This document shows positions 34,001 through 42,984 of a DNA stretch of 53,503 nt, one piece after another. Below the pieces are notes generated by a model that was given only the letters and a program-made list of their open reading frames with translations, was not told the DNA's origin and did not search any database. The first letter of the stretch is position 1; each line of letters opens with the position of its first letter. This DNA comes from Cryomorphaceae bacterium (GTDB lineage Bacteria; Bacteroidota; Bacteroidia; Flavobacteriales_D; Cryomorphaceae), in assembly GCA_003565555.1 (NCBI GenBank), contig PXBH01000204.1, positions 1 through 53,503 on the forward strand, given 5' to 3'. A program made the position numbers and the translations under genes.

Positions 34001-34525
34001 TCAGTGGAACTGCTCCCCGTCGTAGTTGTCGAAGTCACTTTCGTCAAATCCGTCTTCGAAATCACCGAAAGGGTCTTCGCCGCCTTCGCTTTCGAAAGAA
34101 TCAACCATACCCTTGTCGCTTTCATGCGGAGCATCACCTACCGAAAGCACGGTGCGGGGATAGGAAACTCCCTCAACCGGACGCCCGATCTCAATGAGCT
34201 CTACATACCAAATCCACATGCGCATGAAGTCGTAGAGGTAAAGGAGCCGATCGCCGACCTCCCCGGCGACCTCGATCACCTTGGTCTCCGCCATGACGCG
34301 GACAGTATCCATCCCCGGTTCAGAGAAGTCCATAAGCGCTATTTCCTCACCTTTATCCCACTCCTCATTCGAGCGGAAGAATGAAGCGACTTCTTTGCCC
34401 GAAAACCCGAAAGCTTCGATAATCGCTTCGTGCAGATCACTGACCGGAGCCTCACTGCTCACCTCAATATCGCGGAAGATATTGTCTGCATTGTCCAAAA
34501 GCACACGAAACCGAAATATATCCAT
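34001..34525 (-). CDS. Plasmid pRiA4b ORF-3-like domain protein
   Basis: A protein of about 174 aa of the pRiA4b ORF-3-like family (also annotated as IS1096 passenger TnpR-like). Visible features are the opening MDIFRFRVLLDNADNIFRDIEV, the segment DLHEAIIEAFGF, and YLYDFMRMWIWYVELIEI, the aromatic core of the fold. The last 45 residues are very acidic (DPFGDFEDGFDESDFDNYDGEQ-like) and probably disordered. The function of the family is unknown. ATG 34523-34525 is preferred because a -7 box (34532-34539) would overlap the alternative ATG 9 bp upstream. miaA follows after 16 bp, so the two probably share a transcript. Confidence 0.85.
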   Translation of the reverse strand: MDIFRFRVLLDNADNIFRDIEVSSEAPVSDLHEAIIEAFGFSGKEVASFFRSNEEWDKGEEIALMDFSEPGMDTVRVMAETKVIEVAGEVGDRLLYLYDFMRMWIWYVELIEIGRPVEGVSYPRTVLSVGDAPHESDKGMVDSFESEGGEDPFGDFEDGFDESDFDNYDGEQFH

Positions 34526-34531
34526 AGGTTG

Positions 34532-34539
34532 CAAAGCTA
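34532..34539 (-). promoter_or_regulatory. -7 promoter element of the pRiA4b ORF-3-like/miaA operon
   Basis: The minus strand reads TAGCTTTG, an exact TAnnTTTG match, only 6 bp before the preferred ATG. Confidence 0.55.
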
Positions 34540-34620
34540 ATCAACCGCAGAGAAACGGCGGGTTGGCGGAACGCATTGAACGGTGCACCGAAAACATGGC
34601 ACACCTCGGGGTCAGTGGGA

Positions 34621-35520
34621 TTACTCCCCCGTGATGACCGTTTCGTTGATGAGTTCCATCGGAACCGTCATGCCGTCCGGTACCATTTCATTGGGCTCAA
34701 CGGTAACAGAACCCGCGATATCATCCTCAAATTTACCCGAGATTACCCATCCCGTTTTTGCTTCTACGGTCATGGAGCCGCTGCGCGTGCCGTCAAAAAA
34801 GAAGGTCGCGTCCATGCCCTGAAGTTCGCCTTCCGCATTCTCTTCGTCTGTGCTGAAGATACCATCCAGTTCAATGACGGCACGGTCACCGCTTAACTCT
34901 TTCAAGGTGTATGTGGTTTCGACTTTGATCGGCATACCTGTGCTGGTGTAATGTTGACGTTTCCAGCTGTCTCCCGGTTTTACTTTACCTTCCGGAAAGA
35001 TGCCGAGAGAAAATTCGAGATTTCGTTTCAAACCCAAGTCTCCCATGCTTTCAGACATTTGCTGCGCTACCTGACGGCTGTCGCCTTCGCTTTCGTCGGC
35101 CACCCGCTGCACGAGCTCTTCCAATCCGCTTACGGTTTCAATTTCTCCGCGCGGCGATATCACCGCGGTAAATTTCTCATTGGTCATTTTACCCAGAAAT
35201 TTTCCCAATCCCTCAGAGGTATCCGTGCTGCTGAATTTATTGGACTGCCCCATTCCCGTGAATTCCATGGTCATATCTCCGTACCACAATTCGTAGGTGT
35301 TTGCATCGCTACTCCCTTCGCTCTTTTTGAAGTAGGTTGCAGACTCCGTGGCGCTTGAGAATTCCATCTCTCGGCCCATGGCGGTCTGCTTGGTGATGTT
35401 TGATATCCTCACAGTTTGTTTATAGGTTTTGCCCGCCTCCAGATCGAAGGTGAGGGCGATCTTGGATGCCGGCACAAAAGCAAGTGCACCGGCAGCGGCA
35501 AACATCAAAATTTTTTTCAT
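34621..35520 (-). CDS. DUF6263 family secreted protein
   Basis: A protein of about 299 aa with an N-terminal hydrophobic signal (KKILMFAAAGALAFVPASK). The mature chain opens ALTFDLEAGKTYKQTVRISN, and repeated beta-strands follow, including FTAVISPRGEIETVSGLEELV and PEGKVKPGDSWKRQ, the DUF6263 hallmarks. The end GWVISGKFEDDIAGSVTVE resembles the last strand pair of the family. Its role is unknown; the fold is likely a periplasmic or lipid-binding beta-structure (inference). ATG 35518-35520 is used, as it starts the signal peptide. It stands alone on the minus strand. Confidence 0.82.
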   Translation of the reverse strand: MKKILMFAAAGALAFVPASKIALTFDLEAGKTYKQTVRISNITKQTAMGREMEFSSATESATYFKKSEGSSDANTYELWYGDMTMEFTGMGQSNKFSSTDTSEGLGKFLGKMTNEKFTAVISPRGEIETVSGLEELVQRVADESEGDSRQVAQQMSESMGDLGLKRNLEFSLGIFPEGKVKPGDSWKRQHYTSTGMPIKVETTYTLKELSGDRAVIELDGIFSTDEENAEGELQGMDATFFFDGTRSGSMTVEAKTGWVISGKFEDDIAGSVTVEPNEMVPDGMTVPMELINETVITGE

Positions 35521-35609
35521 GTCAGATTTCATTTCAGCGTCAAATTAAGTTTTTTCTGTCGGGATTCATCTCGGAATTATTTTTTGCGGCGGATGCCCGT
35601 TATAAACGG

Positions 35610-36212
35610 TCAACGCGCCAAGGTAAGCCGCACACCGAGGTTGATCATAAAGGTATTGCTTCTGAAATCCGAGAAGCCCGAACCGCTTTTCGGGGTAGCT
35701 GCGTTGGTAAGGCCCCATTCGTAGGCGGCTTCTACAAAGAAGATGGCGATATCGATGCCCACTCCGCCCATGGCTCCCCACTGAGAATCCTGCCAGTCAA
35801 CCGTTTCATTTAAAGCACCGTCAGAAAATTCGGTTTTGGTGAGAAACATGACTGCCGGGCCTGCAAAAACGCGAAAGTTGAACAAAGGGCTCGTGGTAGG
35901 ATCCACAAAACGGTAACCCACGGGCACCGGGATGATTACTCCGTTCACGGTTTGGTCAAAATTTGTGGCGCCCGCTTGTGAAAACTCCGTACTCCTGCTG
36001 AACCAAGCGATACCGGGCTGCACATACAGGTTATTACCGATCATTACGCTTCCGCCTACCTGTGCACCGAGTTTGGCCTGAGAGCCGGTGCCGTCGGGTG
36101 TGCGGGTCACGTCGCTGAAGTTGATTCCCGTAAAGGGCCTGATCTCGATTTGGGCATGTGCACAGAGTACGGTGATCAAGGCAACGAGTGCGGTAAGGAT
36201 GAGTTTTTTCAC
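35610..36212 (-). CDS. Outer-membrane beta-barrel protein (PorT-like)
   Basis: A 200-aa protein with a Sec signal peptide (KKLILTALVALITVLCAHAQ) and an eight-stranded barrel pattern: alternating hydrophobic strands such as KLGAQVGGSVMIGNNLYVQPGIAWFSR, GYRFVDPTTSPLFNFRVFAGPAVMF and FFVEAAYEWGLTN, ending MINLGVRLTLAR with the aliphatic/aromatic C-terminus usual for barrels. It starts at GTG 36210-36212; no ATG lies nearby. A near-consensus box (TATCTTTC on the minus strand, 36232-36239) precedes it. The substrate or partner is not known. Confidence 0.86.
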   Translation of the reverse strand: MKKLILTALVALITVLCAHAQIEIRPFTGINFSDVTRTPDGTGSQAKLGAQVGGSVMIGNNLYVQPGIAWFSRSTEFSQAGATNFDQTVNGVIIPVPVGYRFVDPTTSPLFNFRVFAGPAVMFLTKTEFSDGALNETVDWQDSQWGAMGGVGIDIAIFFVEAAYEWGLTNAATPKSGSGFSDFRSNTFMINLGVRLTLAR

Positions 36213-36279
36213 GTGTGGGAAATTTGGCTTTGAAAGATAAGGAATTGAATCGGTTTGCCTGCTTCGAAAGAAAGTTTAT

Positions 36280-37533
36280 TTAAGTACGGATCTTTTCTTC
36301 AAAGATGGGCAAGTCAACTTGGTTGCGCAGCAAGTCTTCCTGCGTCTCCCGTTTGGTGATGAGGTGGTGCTCACCTTTGTGCACAAGCACTTCTGCGGGA
36401 CGGGTGCGGCTGTTATAATTATTGCTCATGGTGAAGCAATAGGCCCCGGCATTGTGGAAGGCGAGAATGTCGCCTTCGCGAATTTCGGCGATCAGGCGGT
36501 CACTCGCGAAGGTATCCGTTTCGCAGATGTAGCCCACCACGGTGTACACGCGGGGTTTTCCCTCCGGGTTGCTCACGTTGGTGATGTGGTGGTAGGCATC
36601 GTAAAACATAGGGCGGATCAAGTGGTTCAGTCCGCTGTTGACTTGCGCAAATACAGTGGCCGTGGTAGTCTTGGTGGCGTTGACTTCGCAGAGAAAAAAA
36701 CCGGATTCGCTCACGAGAAACTTGCCCGGCTCAAACTCAAGCCGCAATTCCCGACCGTATTCCTTACAAAACTGCGAGAACATGGCCGTCATTTTGGTGC
36801 CCAGCTCTTCAACGTCGGTGCTGATGTCGCCCGGTTTATAGCCTACCTTGAATCCGCTTCCGAAGTCGAGGTACTTCAGGTCGGGAAAGTCGCGGGCCAC
36901 ATCCAGAAGCAGTTCTGCTCCGCGCAGGAATACTTCTACATCGAGAATGTCGCTTCCCGTGTGCATGTGCACGCCTTCCACCTTCACGCCGAGGCTTTCT
37001 ACCAACCGCTCGAGGTGGCGGGTCTGATGAATGCTGATACCGAACTTGGAGTCGATGTGACCTACGGAAATCTTGGAGTTTCCGCCGGCGTTGATATGTG
37101 GGTTCAGTCGGATGCACACCGGATAGTCACCCCCGAAGCGGGCGGCAAACTGCTCCAGAATACCGAGGTTGTCAATATTGATCCGCACGCCGAGTTCCGC
37201 GGCCTCGATGATCTCAGCGATCGAGACACCGTTCGGCGTGAAAATGATGTCTTCGGGCATAAATCCCGCTTTCAGGCCTATCCGTACTTCTTCGATGCTC
37301 ACGGTGTCGAGTCCGCTGCCCAGGTTTTTGAAAAACTTGAGCACGTTGATGTTGGTCAGGGCCTTACAGGCGTAATTGAATTTCACGTCAGCTCCGCTGA
37401 AGGCTTTTGACAAGCGTTTGTACTGCCGCTCCATTACTGCGGTGTCATACACATAAAGCGGTGCTCCGTAAGTGCGTACCAACTCCTCCGGGGCAATTCC
37501 GCCGATGTCGGGTCCTCCTTTCTTTCTGCTCAT
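36280..37533 (-). CDS. lysA: Diaminopimelate decarboxylase LysA
   Basis: A 417-aa PLP enzyme of the alanine-racemase fold that decarboxylates meso-DAP to L-lysine, the last step of lysine synthesis. The PLP lysine lies in FNYACKALTN at about residue 57, and HIDSKFGI follows the RLNPHINAGG segment. The glycine-rich phosphate-binding part is LDFGSGFKVGY, and the C-terminal active-site motif is GDILAFHNAGAYCF. Length is normal. A -7 box (TACCTTTG, minus strand, 37553-37560) lies 19 bp upstream, so it is monocistronic. It completes the pathway with DapF, encoded 18 kb away. Confidence 0.95.
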   Translation of the reverse strand: MSRKKGGPDIGGIAPEELVRTYGAPLYVYDTAVMERQYKRLSKAFSGADVKFNYACKALTNINVLKFFKNLGSGLDTVSIEEVRIGLKAGFMPEDIIFTPNGVSIAEIIEAAELGVRINIDNLGILEQFAARFGGDYPVCIRLNPHINAGGNSKISVGHIDSKFGISIHQTRHLERLVESLGVKVEGVHMHTGSDILDVEVFLRGAELLLDVARDFPDLKYLDFGSGFKVGYKPGDISTDVEELGTKMTAMFSQFCKEYGRELRLEFEPGKFLVSESGFFLCEVNATKTTTATVFAQVNSGLNHLIRPMFYDAYHHITNVSNPEGKPRVYTVVGYICETDTFASDRLIAEIREGDILAFHNAGAYCFTMSNNYNSRTRPAEVLVHKGEHHLITKRETQEDLLRNQVDLPIFEEKIRT

Positions 37534-37552
37534 TTTGATAATTTTCGGGCGT

Positions 37553-37560
37553 CAAAGGTA
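37553..37560 (-). promoter_or_regulatory. -7 promoter element of lysA
   Basis: The minus strand reads TACCTTTG, an exact TAnnTTTG match, 19 bp before the ATG. Confidence 0.6.
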
Positions 37561-37652
37561 ATCCTATTCGGGAAATGCAGACGTGTGAAGCTCCGGGCTC
37601 CTGCCCGGCACGGTTCTATTTTCCGACAAAAAAAGCGCCCCCGACGGAAAGC

Positions 37653-40442
37653 TTACCGCAAAAGGGTCACATGCCCCTGCTTTACCACACTGCCCGCACT
37701 GCTGCGGGGATTCATTTCCACCCGCCAGGTGTAAATTCCCGTTCCGACGTAATGGGTGCCTCCGTTCAGCGATCCGTTCCATTTTTTCTCGGGATTGTCC
37801 GTACTGAAAACGAGGCTTCCGTTCCGGTCATAAATGCGAAAATCGAAGGTGTAGTCTTCGTATCCCCGCATCAAGGGAAAGAAGAGGTCGTTGATGCCGT
37901 CGCCGTCCGGGGAGAAGGCATTGGGCATAAAAAAGTACTGCTCCGGAATCAACTCAAAGTCCGCGCAGGTCGTTGAGGTGCAGCCTTCCGCTGAGATCAC
38001 TTCGAGGCATCCCCGAAAGAGCCCGCCGTTTCTGCCCCGCAAGGCCAACTGTACTTCCGGCCCTTCGGCCTCTGCGAACCGCATGGGGCCGCCGTCGTTG
38101 CCGATGTCGAAGAATTCCCAAAGGTACATTCGGTCGGGAAGGGGATTAAACACTGAAAACCCGAAGACATCACTCCCGCGTACATTTCCGATGAAAAAGC
38201 GCTCAAATTCGGCAACGGGCGCCGGGAGAAGCTCGACCTCGGCTGTCCCTGTGCCTTGGGATGCGCAAGTGCCTTCATCCGCACCGGTGAGCGTGTAGGT
38301 GCCGGCCGCGGCGGCTATGATGGCAGCATCGCTTTGGTTGATAACCAACGGCGGTTGGGGTGCCCCGTTGAAGGTATAGGTGAGGGTGGCAGGGAGGCTT
38401 CCCGTGTAGGAAACCGGAATCGGGACGGTTCCGGTCGGGCACAGTCCGTAAGTATCGTCGATCACCGCTGCGGGCGCTTCAGCGATAAAGAGGTTGAGAA
38501 AGGCATTGTCCGTTCCGCAAATGCCCGCGTCGGCAGTGTAAATGTAGAGGCCCTGCGGAGCCTCGGCGGGAAAAACGGTTTCCCCGGAAAGGGTATCGGA
38601 AAATTGGTACACCCAAAGTCCGCCCGGATCGGGGGTGCCGCCGAGAAGGTCGGTCAGGACCGCAGCGGGCTGGTTGTCGCATACGGTGGCTTCTGTGTCT
38701 GCGCCCGCATCGGGCAGGGGAAGCACGGTGATCTCCGCCGTGCCGCTTGCGTTTCCGGTGCACACCTCGTCGGTGATTTGCGTGGCGGTATAGGTCACGG
38801 TCGAGTCCGGGCTGAGCGGTATCTGGAGCGTGTTGCTTTCCGCCACTTCCGTAAAAAGGTCCGTCCCGTCGGTGTATTCAAGGAGGAAGGGACCGGTGCC
38901 TTCGAAAGTCGCAAGAAGCTCGGCGGTCTCGCCTTTACAGATTGCGGTATCGCCGGTGAGTACGGCGACCGCGGGGCAAATGCATGCTTCAAACCCGGAG
39001 ATGACCAAAGAATCACACCCGTTGGCATCGCTCACGGTCAGGCTGTATTCAGAACCCGCCGCAATGGGAACGCTCGTAAAAACAGGGCCCGCGAAACCTC
39101 CTTCCGCACCGGACGCAGTCAGACTGCCCGGGTCACCGCCGTCGATGGTGACGGTAAGTACAAAGGTTTCCTCCTCATAATCACAGCTCACCTCCTCCGA
39201 AGCGATCGAAAGGGGCGCGACGGGGGCTACCTCGACGGTGTAGAGTGTGTCGCAGTCCGCTTCTGTCTCGATGAGTACTTCGTAGATTCCGGCGCTGTCG
39301 GCAAGGCTTCCGTCGGGGAGGATGATGCTTTCGCCGGGGCAAATTTGGGCAGTGAGGCTGACGGAAATGACATCGCCGGGAACAATGACGATTTCAGCCG
39401 CATCGGTGCCGCATTCATTGGTCACCTCGACACTGTAGGTTCCGGGGGAGTCAATAAAAATGTCTTCCGCATCTTCTCCTGTGCTCCAGAGGTATTCCGT
39501 ACCCCCGAATGCCGTAAGTTGTCCGATTTGGCCGGGGCAGATTTCATCGCCGAGGCTGCTGATGATGCTCGCTTCCGGAATGCTTCCCGTTACCAAAATT
39601 TCTGTCTGGCTTTCTATCGTGAACCCACACGCCGTAATCGCGGTGAGGGTGAGTACCACGGTGCCTTCTTCGGCTTCTCCGGCCGTGTACACGGCGGTCG
39701 GGGAGGTGGGGTCTGAAAAGCTGCCCGCACCTCCGGTCCAAAGTACGTTTCCGAGGTCACCTTCAGCCGTCCCGGTCAGGGTGATTTCATTTCCGGGGCA
39801 TACCTGTCCGTCGGGTCCTGCATCCAAAAAGACGGGTTCGGGATTACCGGCCGCGGTGAGGCTTACATCGTCCAGGAAGAGTAGCTCGTCTCTGCGGTTG
39901 AGGTTGATCTGAAGTTTGAATCCGAAGCTCAGGGCGCATTCGGGCACTTCGTAAATGTAGTTGTGGTCTGCGATGGCCAGCGAGAGATCGCCCCCGCCGT
40001 TTTCGAGTACAATGGGGTCGGCTTCGGTTCCGTCTATGATGGGGGTGAAAATGAGGTCTTCGCCTACATCCCAGCCTGCTCCGTTGCAATAAGGTATTCG
40101 GTTTCCGTACCAGAATTCCAGGGTCTTCGGTACTGCGGGGTAGGTGCTGAGGTCGATATCCTCGAAGGTGAAGATATTGTCGATGGCGGCTCCGTTGCCC
40201 GCACCCCCGCCGAAACAGCTTCCGCCGGACGGATCCGTGCCGCCTACTACGAGCGAGAAACTGCCCGACTTCACATTCGGCGGACTCTGAGATTCTTCAA
40301 AAGCTTCGGCCCCTGCACCTGTGGAGGTATATGCCCAGGTATCGGAGGGGTTGCTCTCTCCTCCCTGAAATGCGAGCAGAAGCTGCGCATTCGCCGACAC
40401 GGACGAAACCAAAAAGAGGAGGATAAGAATCGGAAGGCGCAT
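37653..40442 (-). CDS. T9SS type B-sorted surface protein (paralog 1)
   Basis: A 929-aa exported protein. After a Sec signal peptide (about 1-19) come about 180 residues shared with the upstream paralog, from LAFQGGE to DELLFLDDV, with a conserved SCFGGG…YCNG…CA cysteine set. The middle consists of several Ig-like/adhesin-type beta-repeats rich in Asp, Gly and Thr. The end (FFMPNAFSPDGDGINDLFFP … VTLLR) is the gliding-motility-associated/type B sorting domain that takes proteins through the type IX system to the cell surface. The ligand is unknown; adhesion or polymer binding is likely for the class. A TACCTTTG box lies 33 bp upstream. It arose by tandem duplication with the next gene. Confidence 0.9.
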   Translation of the reverse strand: MRLPILILLFLVSSVSANAQLLLAFQGGESNPSDTWAYTSTGAGAEAFEESQSPPNVKSGSFSLVVGGTDPSGGSCFGGGAGNGAAIDNIFTFEDIDLSTYPAVPKTLEFWYGNRIPYCNGAGWDVGEDLIFTPIIDGTEADPIVLENGGGDLSLAIADHNYIYEVPECALSFGFKLQINLNRRDELLFLDDVSLTAAGNPEPVFLDAGPDGQVCPGNEITLTGTAEGDLGNVLWTGGAGSFSDPTSPTAVYTAGEAEEGTVVLTLTAITACGFTIESQTEILVTGSIPEASIISSLGDEICPGQIGQLTAFGGTEYLWSTGEDAEDIFIDSPGTYSVEVTNECGTDAAEIVIVPGDVISVSLTAQICPGESIILPDGSLADSAGIYEVLIETEADCDTLYTVEVAPVAPLSIASEEVSCDYEEETFVLTVTIDGGDPGSLTASGAEGGFAGPVFTSVPIAAGSEYSLTVSDANGCDSLVISGFEACICPAVAVLTGDTAICKGETAELLATFEGTGPFLLEYTDGTDLFTEVAESNTLQIPLSPDSTVTYTATQITDEVCTGNASGTAEITVLPLPDAGADTEATVCDNQPAAVLTDLLGGTPDPGGLWVYQFSDTLSGETVFPAEAPQGLYIYTADAGICGTDNAFLNLFIAEAPAAVIDDTYGLCPTGTVPIPVSYTGSLPATLTYTFNGAPQPPLVINQSDAAIIAAAAGTYTLTGADEGTCASQGTGTAEVELLPAPVAEFERFFIGNVRGSDVFGFSVFNPLPDRMYLWEFFDIGNDGGPMRFAEAEGPEVQLALRGRNGGLFRGCLEVISAEGCTSTTCADFELIPEQYFFMPNAFSPDGDGINDLFFPLMRGYEDYTFDFRIYDRNGSLVFSTDNPEKKWNGSLNGGTHYVGTGIYTWRVEMNPRSSAGSVVKQGHVTLLR

Positions 40443-40474
40443 ATCAGCTTCGGGACTCTTCCCCGAAATCTCCG

Positions 40475-40482
40475 CAAAGGTA
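40475..40482 (-). promoter_or_regulatory. -7 promoter element of T9SS cargo gene 1
   Basis: The minus strand reads TACCTTTG followed by CG, the same box that precedes the paralog at 42951-42958. Both copies kept it after duplication. Confidence 0.6.
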
Positions 40483-40520
40483 CGGAAGTCGGCGGCAGTG
40501 CACCACAGGAGGGTTGGGAT

Positions 40521-40549
40521 TTAAACCAAATCTAATGTTTCGGTAACAG
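40521..40549 (-). pseudogene. Relic of the FAD-oxidoreductase 3' end
   Basis: These 29 bases match the last 29 bases of the FAD-oxidoreductase gene (42985-43013) except at two positions. They still read VTETLDLV-stop on the minus strand. Beyond 40549 the similarity ends abruptly, and the 3' end of the paralogous cargo gene lies about 90 bp on. This is best explained as the left-over edge of a tandem duplication that carried the gene tail, the promoter and the cargo gene together. Confidence 0.75.
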
Positions 40550-40635
40550 AACACGGAATCACTGTGGGCTTCTGCCGAATCCCGGAACGGGTGCGCCGGG
40601 GTTTGACTGCCGAGTTTTCGAGCTGCATCCTTTTA

Positions 40636-42909
40636 CTACCTCGCGAGGGTAAGCGGCCCGGCAAATTCTTCCCCGTTCGGCAACTTGAGAATGTAGAAGT
40701 AGGTGCCCGCGGGGAGGTTGTCGCCGTCCCAATCGTTGTTGTACCAAGTGGTCTCAAAGACCACGCTGCCCCATCTGTTGAAGATTTGCAAGGTGGAGTT
40801 GGGGAAAGCCTCGAGTCCGCGGATCAGAAATATGTCGTTGATGCCGTCTCCGTTGGGAGAGAATCCTTCGGGGATGCGCAGGTCGAAAGTCACGTTTACG
40901 GCGACCTCGGCTGTTGAGGAACACCCGTTTTCATCGGTAACGGTGAGTGTCACGGTGTACACGCCCGAACTTTCGTAGCTGTGTTGGGGATTGGCGGCGG
41001 CACTCGTTCCCCCGTCGCCGAAATCCCAAGAGCGGGAGGCAATGGCGGCCTGACCGATTTCGGATTGGTCGGTGAAGGATACCGGCACGCCGGGCTCGAC
41101 CGTCGCGGTCGGTGTGAAGCTGAATGCGGCTGCGGGCCCGCTCTCGGTAACGGTGATGAGGTTGCTGCCCGTGCAGCCGGCCTCATCGGTCACGGTGAGT
41201 TCGTAGGTGCCTTCCCCGACGATGATGAGGGACTCCTCCTCGCCGGTGCTCCAACTGTAAGATGCAAACCCGTCCTGCGCTGCGATGACGATCTCCTCGC
41301 CCTCGCAAATCAGGGTGTCGCCGGGTAGAATGACGACGGGGTTTTCGGAGATTTCCACGGTGAATTCAACGGTTTCCGAAAGGCAGTTTTCAGCCTCGGC
41401 CTGCACGGAGTAGAGGCCGGAGAGCTGCGTATTGAGGTCTGTGAGCACGAGGACGGCATCGGTGCCGATGACGTTGCCCTGCGGGTCGCTCCAGGTGTAG
41501 GTGACGCCGTCTTGATCTTGCGACTCCAAGGTGAGGTTGTCGCCTTCGCATGCATTGTCGTTACCCGAAAAGGCGGGATTTTCCGGAAGGGGATTGAAGA
41601 GGAGAAAGATGGTATCTGAAGCGGAGCATTCAAATTCATTGGTCACATCGGCGAAGTAGGTGCCGGTTTCCGTGGCGGTGAATTCGGGCCCCTCGGAGCC
41701 GTCTTGCCAGGTGAAGGAGAGCCCGTCGGGGTCAAGCCCCGTGCTGATGAGGAAGGATTCGCCCTGACAGAGCACATCGTCTTCGGGAAAATTGAAGAGG
41801 GGAGCGGGGATGACCGACACATCGATGCTGTCGCGGAAGCTTTCGCACCCTTCCACGGAGATGAACCCGAAGTAGGTGCCGGCCTCCGCTTGCGTCATGC
41901 TGTCGATGACGAGATTTTGCGTGAAAGCGAGGGAGTTGTCGGGTCTGACGAAGCGGTAGAGGGCGCTGTCGGTATCGGAGAGCATGAGGTCGAGGGTCTC
42001 ACCTTCGCAGTAGATGCTGTCGCCGCTGATGACGTGCGTTTCGGGGCGGGGGCTCAGCGTCAAGATCATGGTGTCGGAAAGCAAGGTGCCGCAAACGGTG
42101 AGTGCCGAAAGAACCAGCGGAATGCTTTCCGTTTCATCCGCTGCGGGCGTGTAGATTACCTGGGGATCGAATGGGGGGTGGAAATTTCCCGAAGCGGCCG
42201 TCCATTGAAAAGTCTCAATGAATCCTCCCGTAAGTGAACCGAGAAGCAATACGGGCTCATTTGTGCAGCCCTGTATATCATCTCCCGCATCTGCGGAAAC
42301 GGGTACGTCACTGCCCGCAACGAAAATGGCGACATCGTCGAGGAAAAGCAGTTCATCTCTTCGGTTAAGGTTGATCATAAGCTCAAAGCCGAAACTTTCC
42401 GCGCATTCGGGGATGTCGTAGGTGTAGGAAGTTTCCTGAATGGAAAGCGATAGCTCGCCTCCGCCCGTTTCAAGCACAATCGGTGCGCCGGCCTCTCCGT
42501 CGATGACGGGGGTGAAAATCAGATTTTCGCCCATGTCCCAGCCCGTTCCGTTGCAATACGGCTGCCTGCTCCCGTACCAAAACTCCAATTGTTTGGGTGA
42601 ACCGGGGTAGCCGCTGAGGTCTACACTTTCGAAAAAGAAAGTATTGTCAATGGCCGCCCCGTTGCCCGTGCCGCCTCCGAAGCAACTTCCCCCGCCGGGG
42701 TCTGTTCCGCCGACCACCAGCGAGAAATCACCCGATTTGATGTTGGGCGGACTCTCCGCTTCTTCCAATGCTTCGGGGCCGGCCCCGGTTGAGGTGAAAG
42801 GCCAGTTGTCTTCGGGGGTGTTTTCACCGCCCTGAAAAGCGAGAACAAATTGGGCTTGAACCGCTGCGGCCGAAAAACAGAAAAAAGTGAGGAAAAATAA
42901 TAAACGCAT
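40636..42909 (-). CDS. T9SS type B-sorted surface protein (paralog 2)
   Basis: A 757-aa exported protein with a Sec signal peptide (ending near AVQAQ at residue 20). Residues of about 20-210 are highly similar to the downstream paralog (LAFQGGE … SCFGGGTGNGAAIDN … DELLFLDDV). Ig-like repeats follow, then a clear PKD domain (SFTPTATVEPGVPVSFTDQS … SRSWDFGDGG … GVYTVTLTVTDENG) at about 585-665. The gliding-motility/type B sorting domain begins IPEGFSPNGDGINDIF and ends LTLAR. The paralog lacks an equally clear PKD domain, so the C-terminal parts diverged more than the N-terminal module. Its -7 box is at 42951-42958. Confidence 0.91.
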   Translation of the reverse strand: MRLLFFLTFFCFSAAAVQAQFVLAFQGGENTPEDNWPFTSTGAGPEALEEAESPPNIKSGDFSLVVGGTDPGGGSCFGGGTGNGAAIDNTFFFESVDLSGYPGSPKQLEFWYGSRQPYCNGTGWDMGENLIFTPVIDGEAGAPIVLETGGGELSLSIQETSYTYDIPECAESFGFELMINLNRRDELLFLDDVAIFVAGSDVPVSADAGDDIQGCTNEPVLLLGSLTGGFIETFQWTAASGNFHPPFDPQVIYTPAADETESIPLVLSALTVCGTLLSDTMILTLSPRPETHVISGDSIYCEGETLDLMLSDTDSALYRFVRPDNSLAFTQNLVIDSMTQAEAGTYFGFISVEGCESFRDSIDVSVIPAPLFNFPEDDVLCQGESFLISTGLDPDGLSFTWQDGSEGPEFTATETGTYFADVTNEFECSASDTIFLLFNPLPENPAFSGNDNACEGDNLTLESQDQDGVTYTWSDPQGNVIGTDAVLVLTDLNTQLSGLYSVQAEAENCLSETVEFTVEISENPVVILPGDTLICEGEEIVIAAQDGFASYSWSTGEEESLIIVGEGTYELTVTDEAGCTGSNLITVTESGPAAAFSFTPTATVEPGVPVSFTDQSEIGQAAIASRSWDFGDGGTSAAANPQHSYESSGVYTVTLTVTDENGCSSTAEVAVNVTFDLRIPEGFSPNGDGINDIFLIRGLEAFPNSTLQIFNRWGSVVFETTWYNNDWDGDNLPAGTYFYILKLPNGEEFAGPLTLAR

Positions 42910-42950
42910 ACAGCACTAAGCATCCGCTTGCGGACATCCGAAAATACACG

Positions 42951-42958
42951 CAAAGGTA
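42951..42958 (-). promoter_or_regulatory. -7 promoter element of T9SS cargo gene 2
   Basis: The minus strand reads TACCTTTG followed by CG, 41 bp before the ATG, between the FAD-oxidoreductase stop and the cargo gene. Confidence 0.6.
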
Positions 42959-42984
42959 AGAAAGACGGGCAGGACAGGGGAGAA

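Noticed and set aside
36319-37410. A 363-codon frame antisense to lysA
   Set aside because: Shadow of a well-supported enzyme gene. No motif, signal or start context.
37593-37608. Hairpin CCGGGC-TCCT-GCCCGG between lysA and the cargo gene, considered as a terminator
   Set aside because: No T-tract follows on either strand, so I could not support a terminator call.
38256-39716. A 486-codon Gly/Arg-rich frame antisense to the first T9SS cargo gene
   Set aside because: The composition (Gly, Arg, Asp repeats) is the shadow of the Asp/Gly/Thr-rich repeats on the other strand, with no recognisable features.
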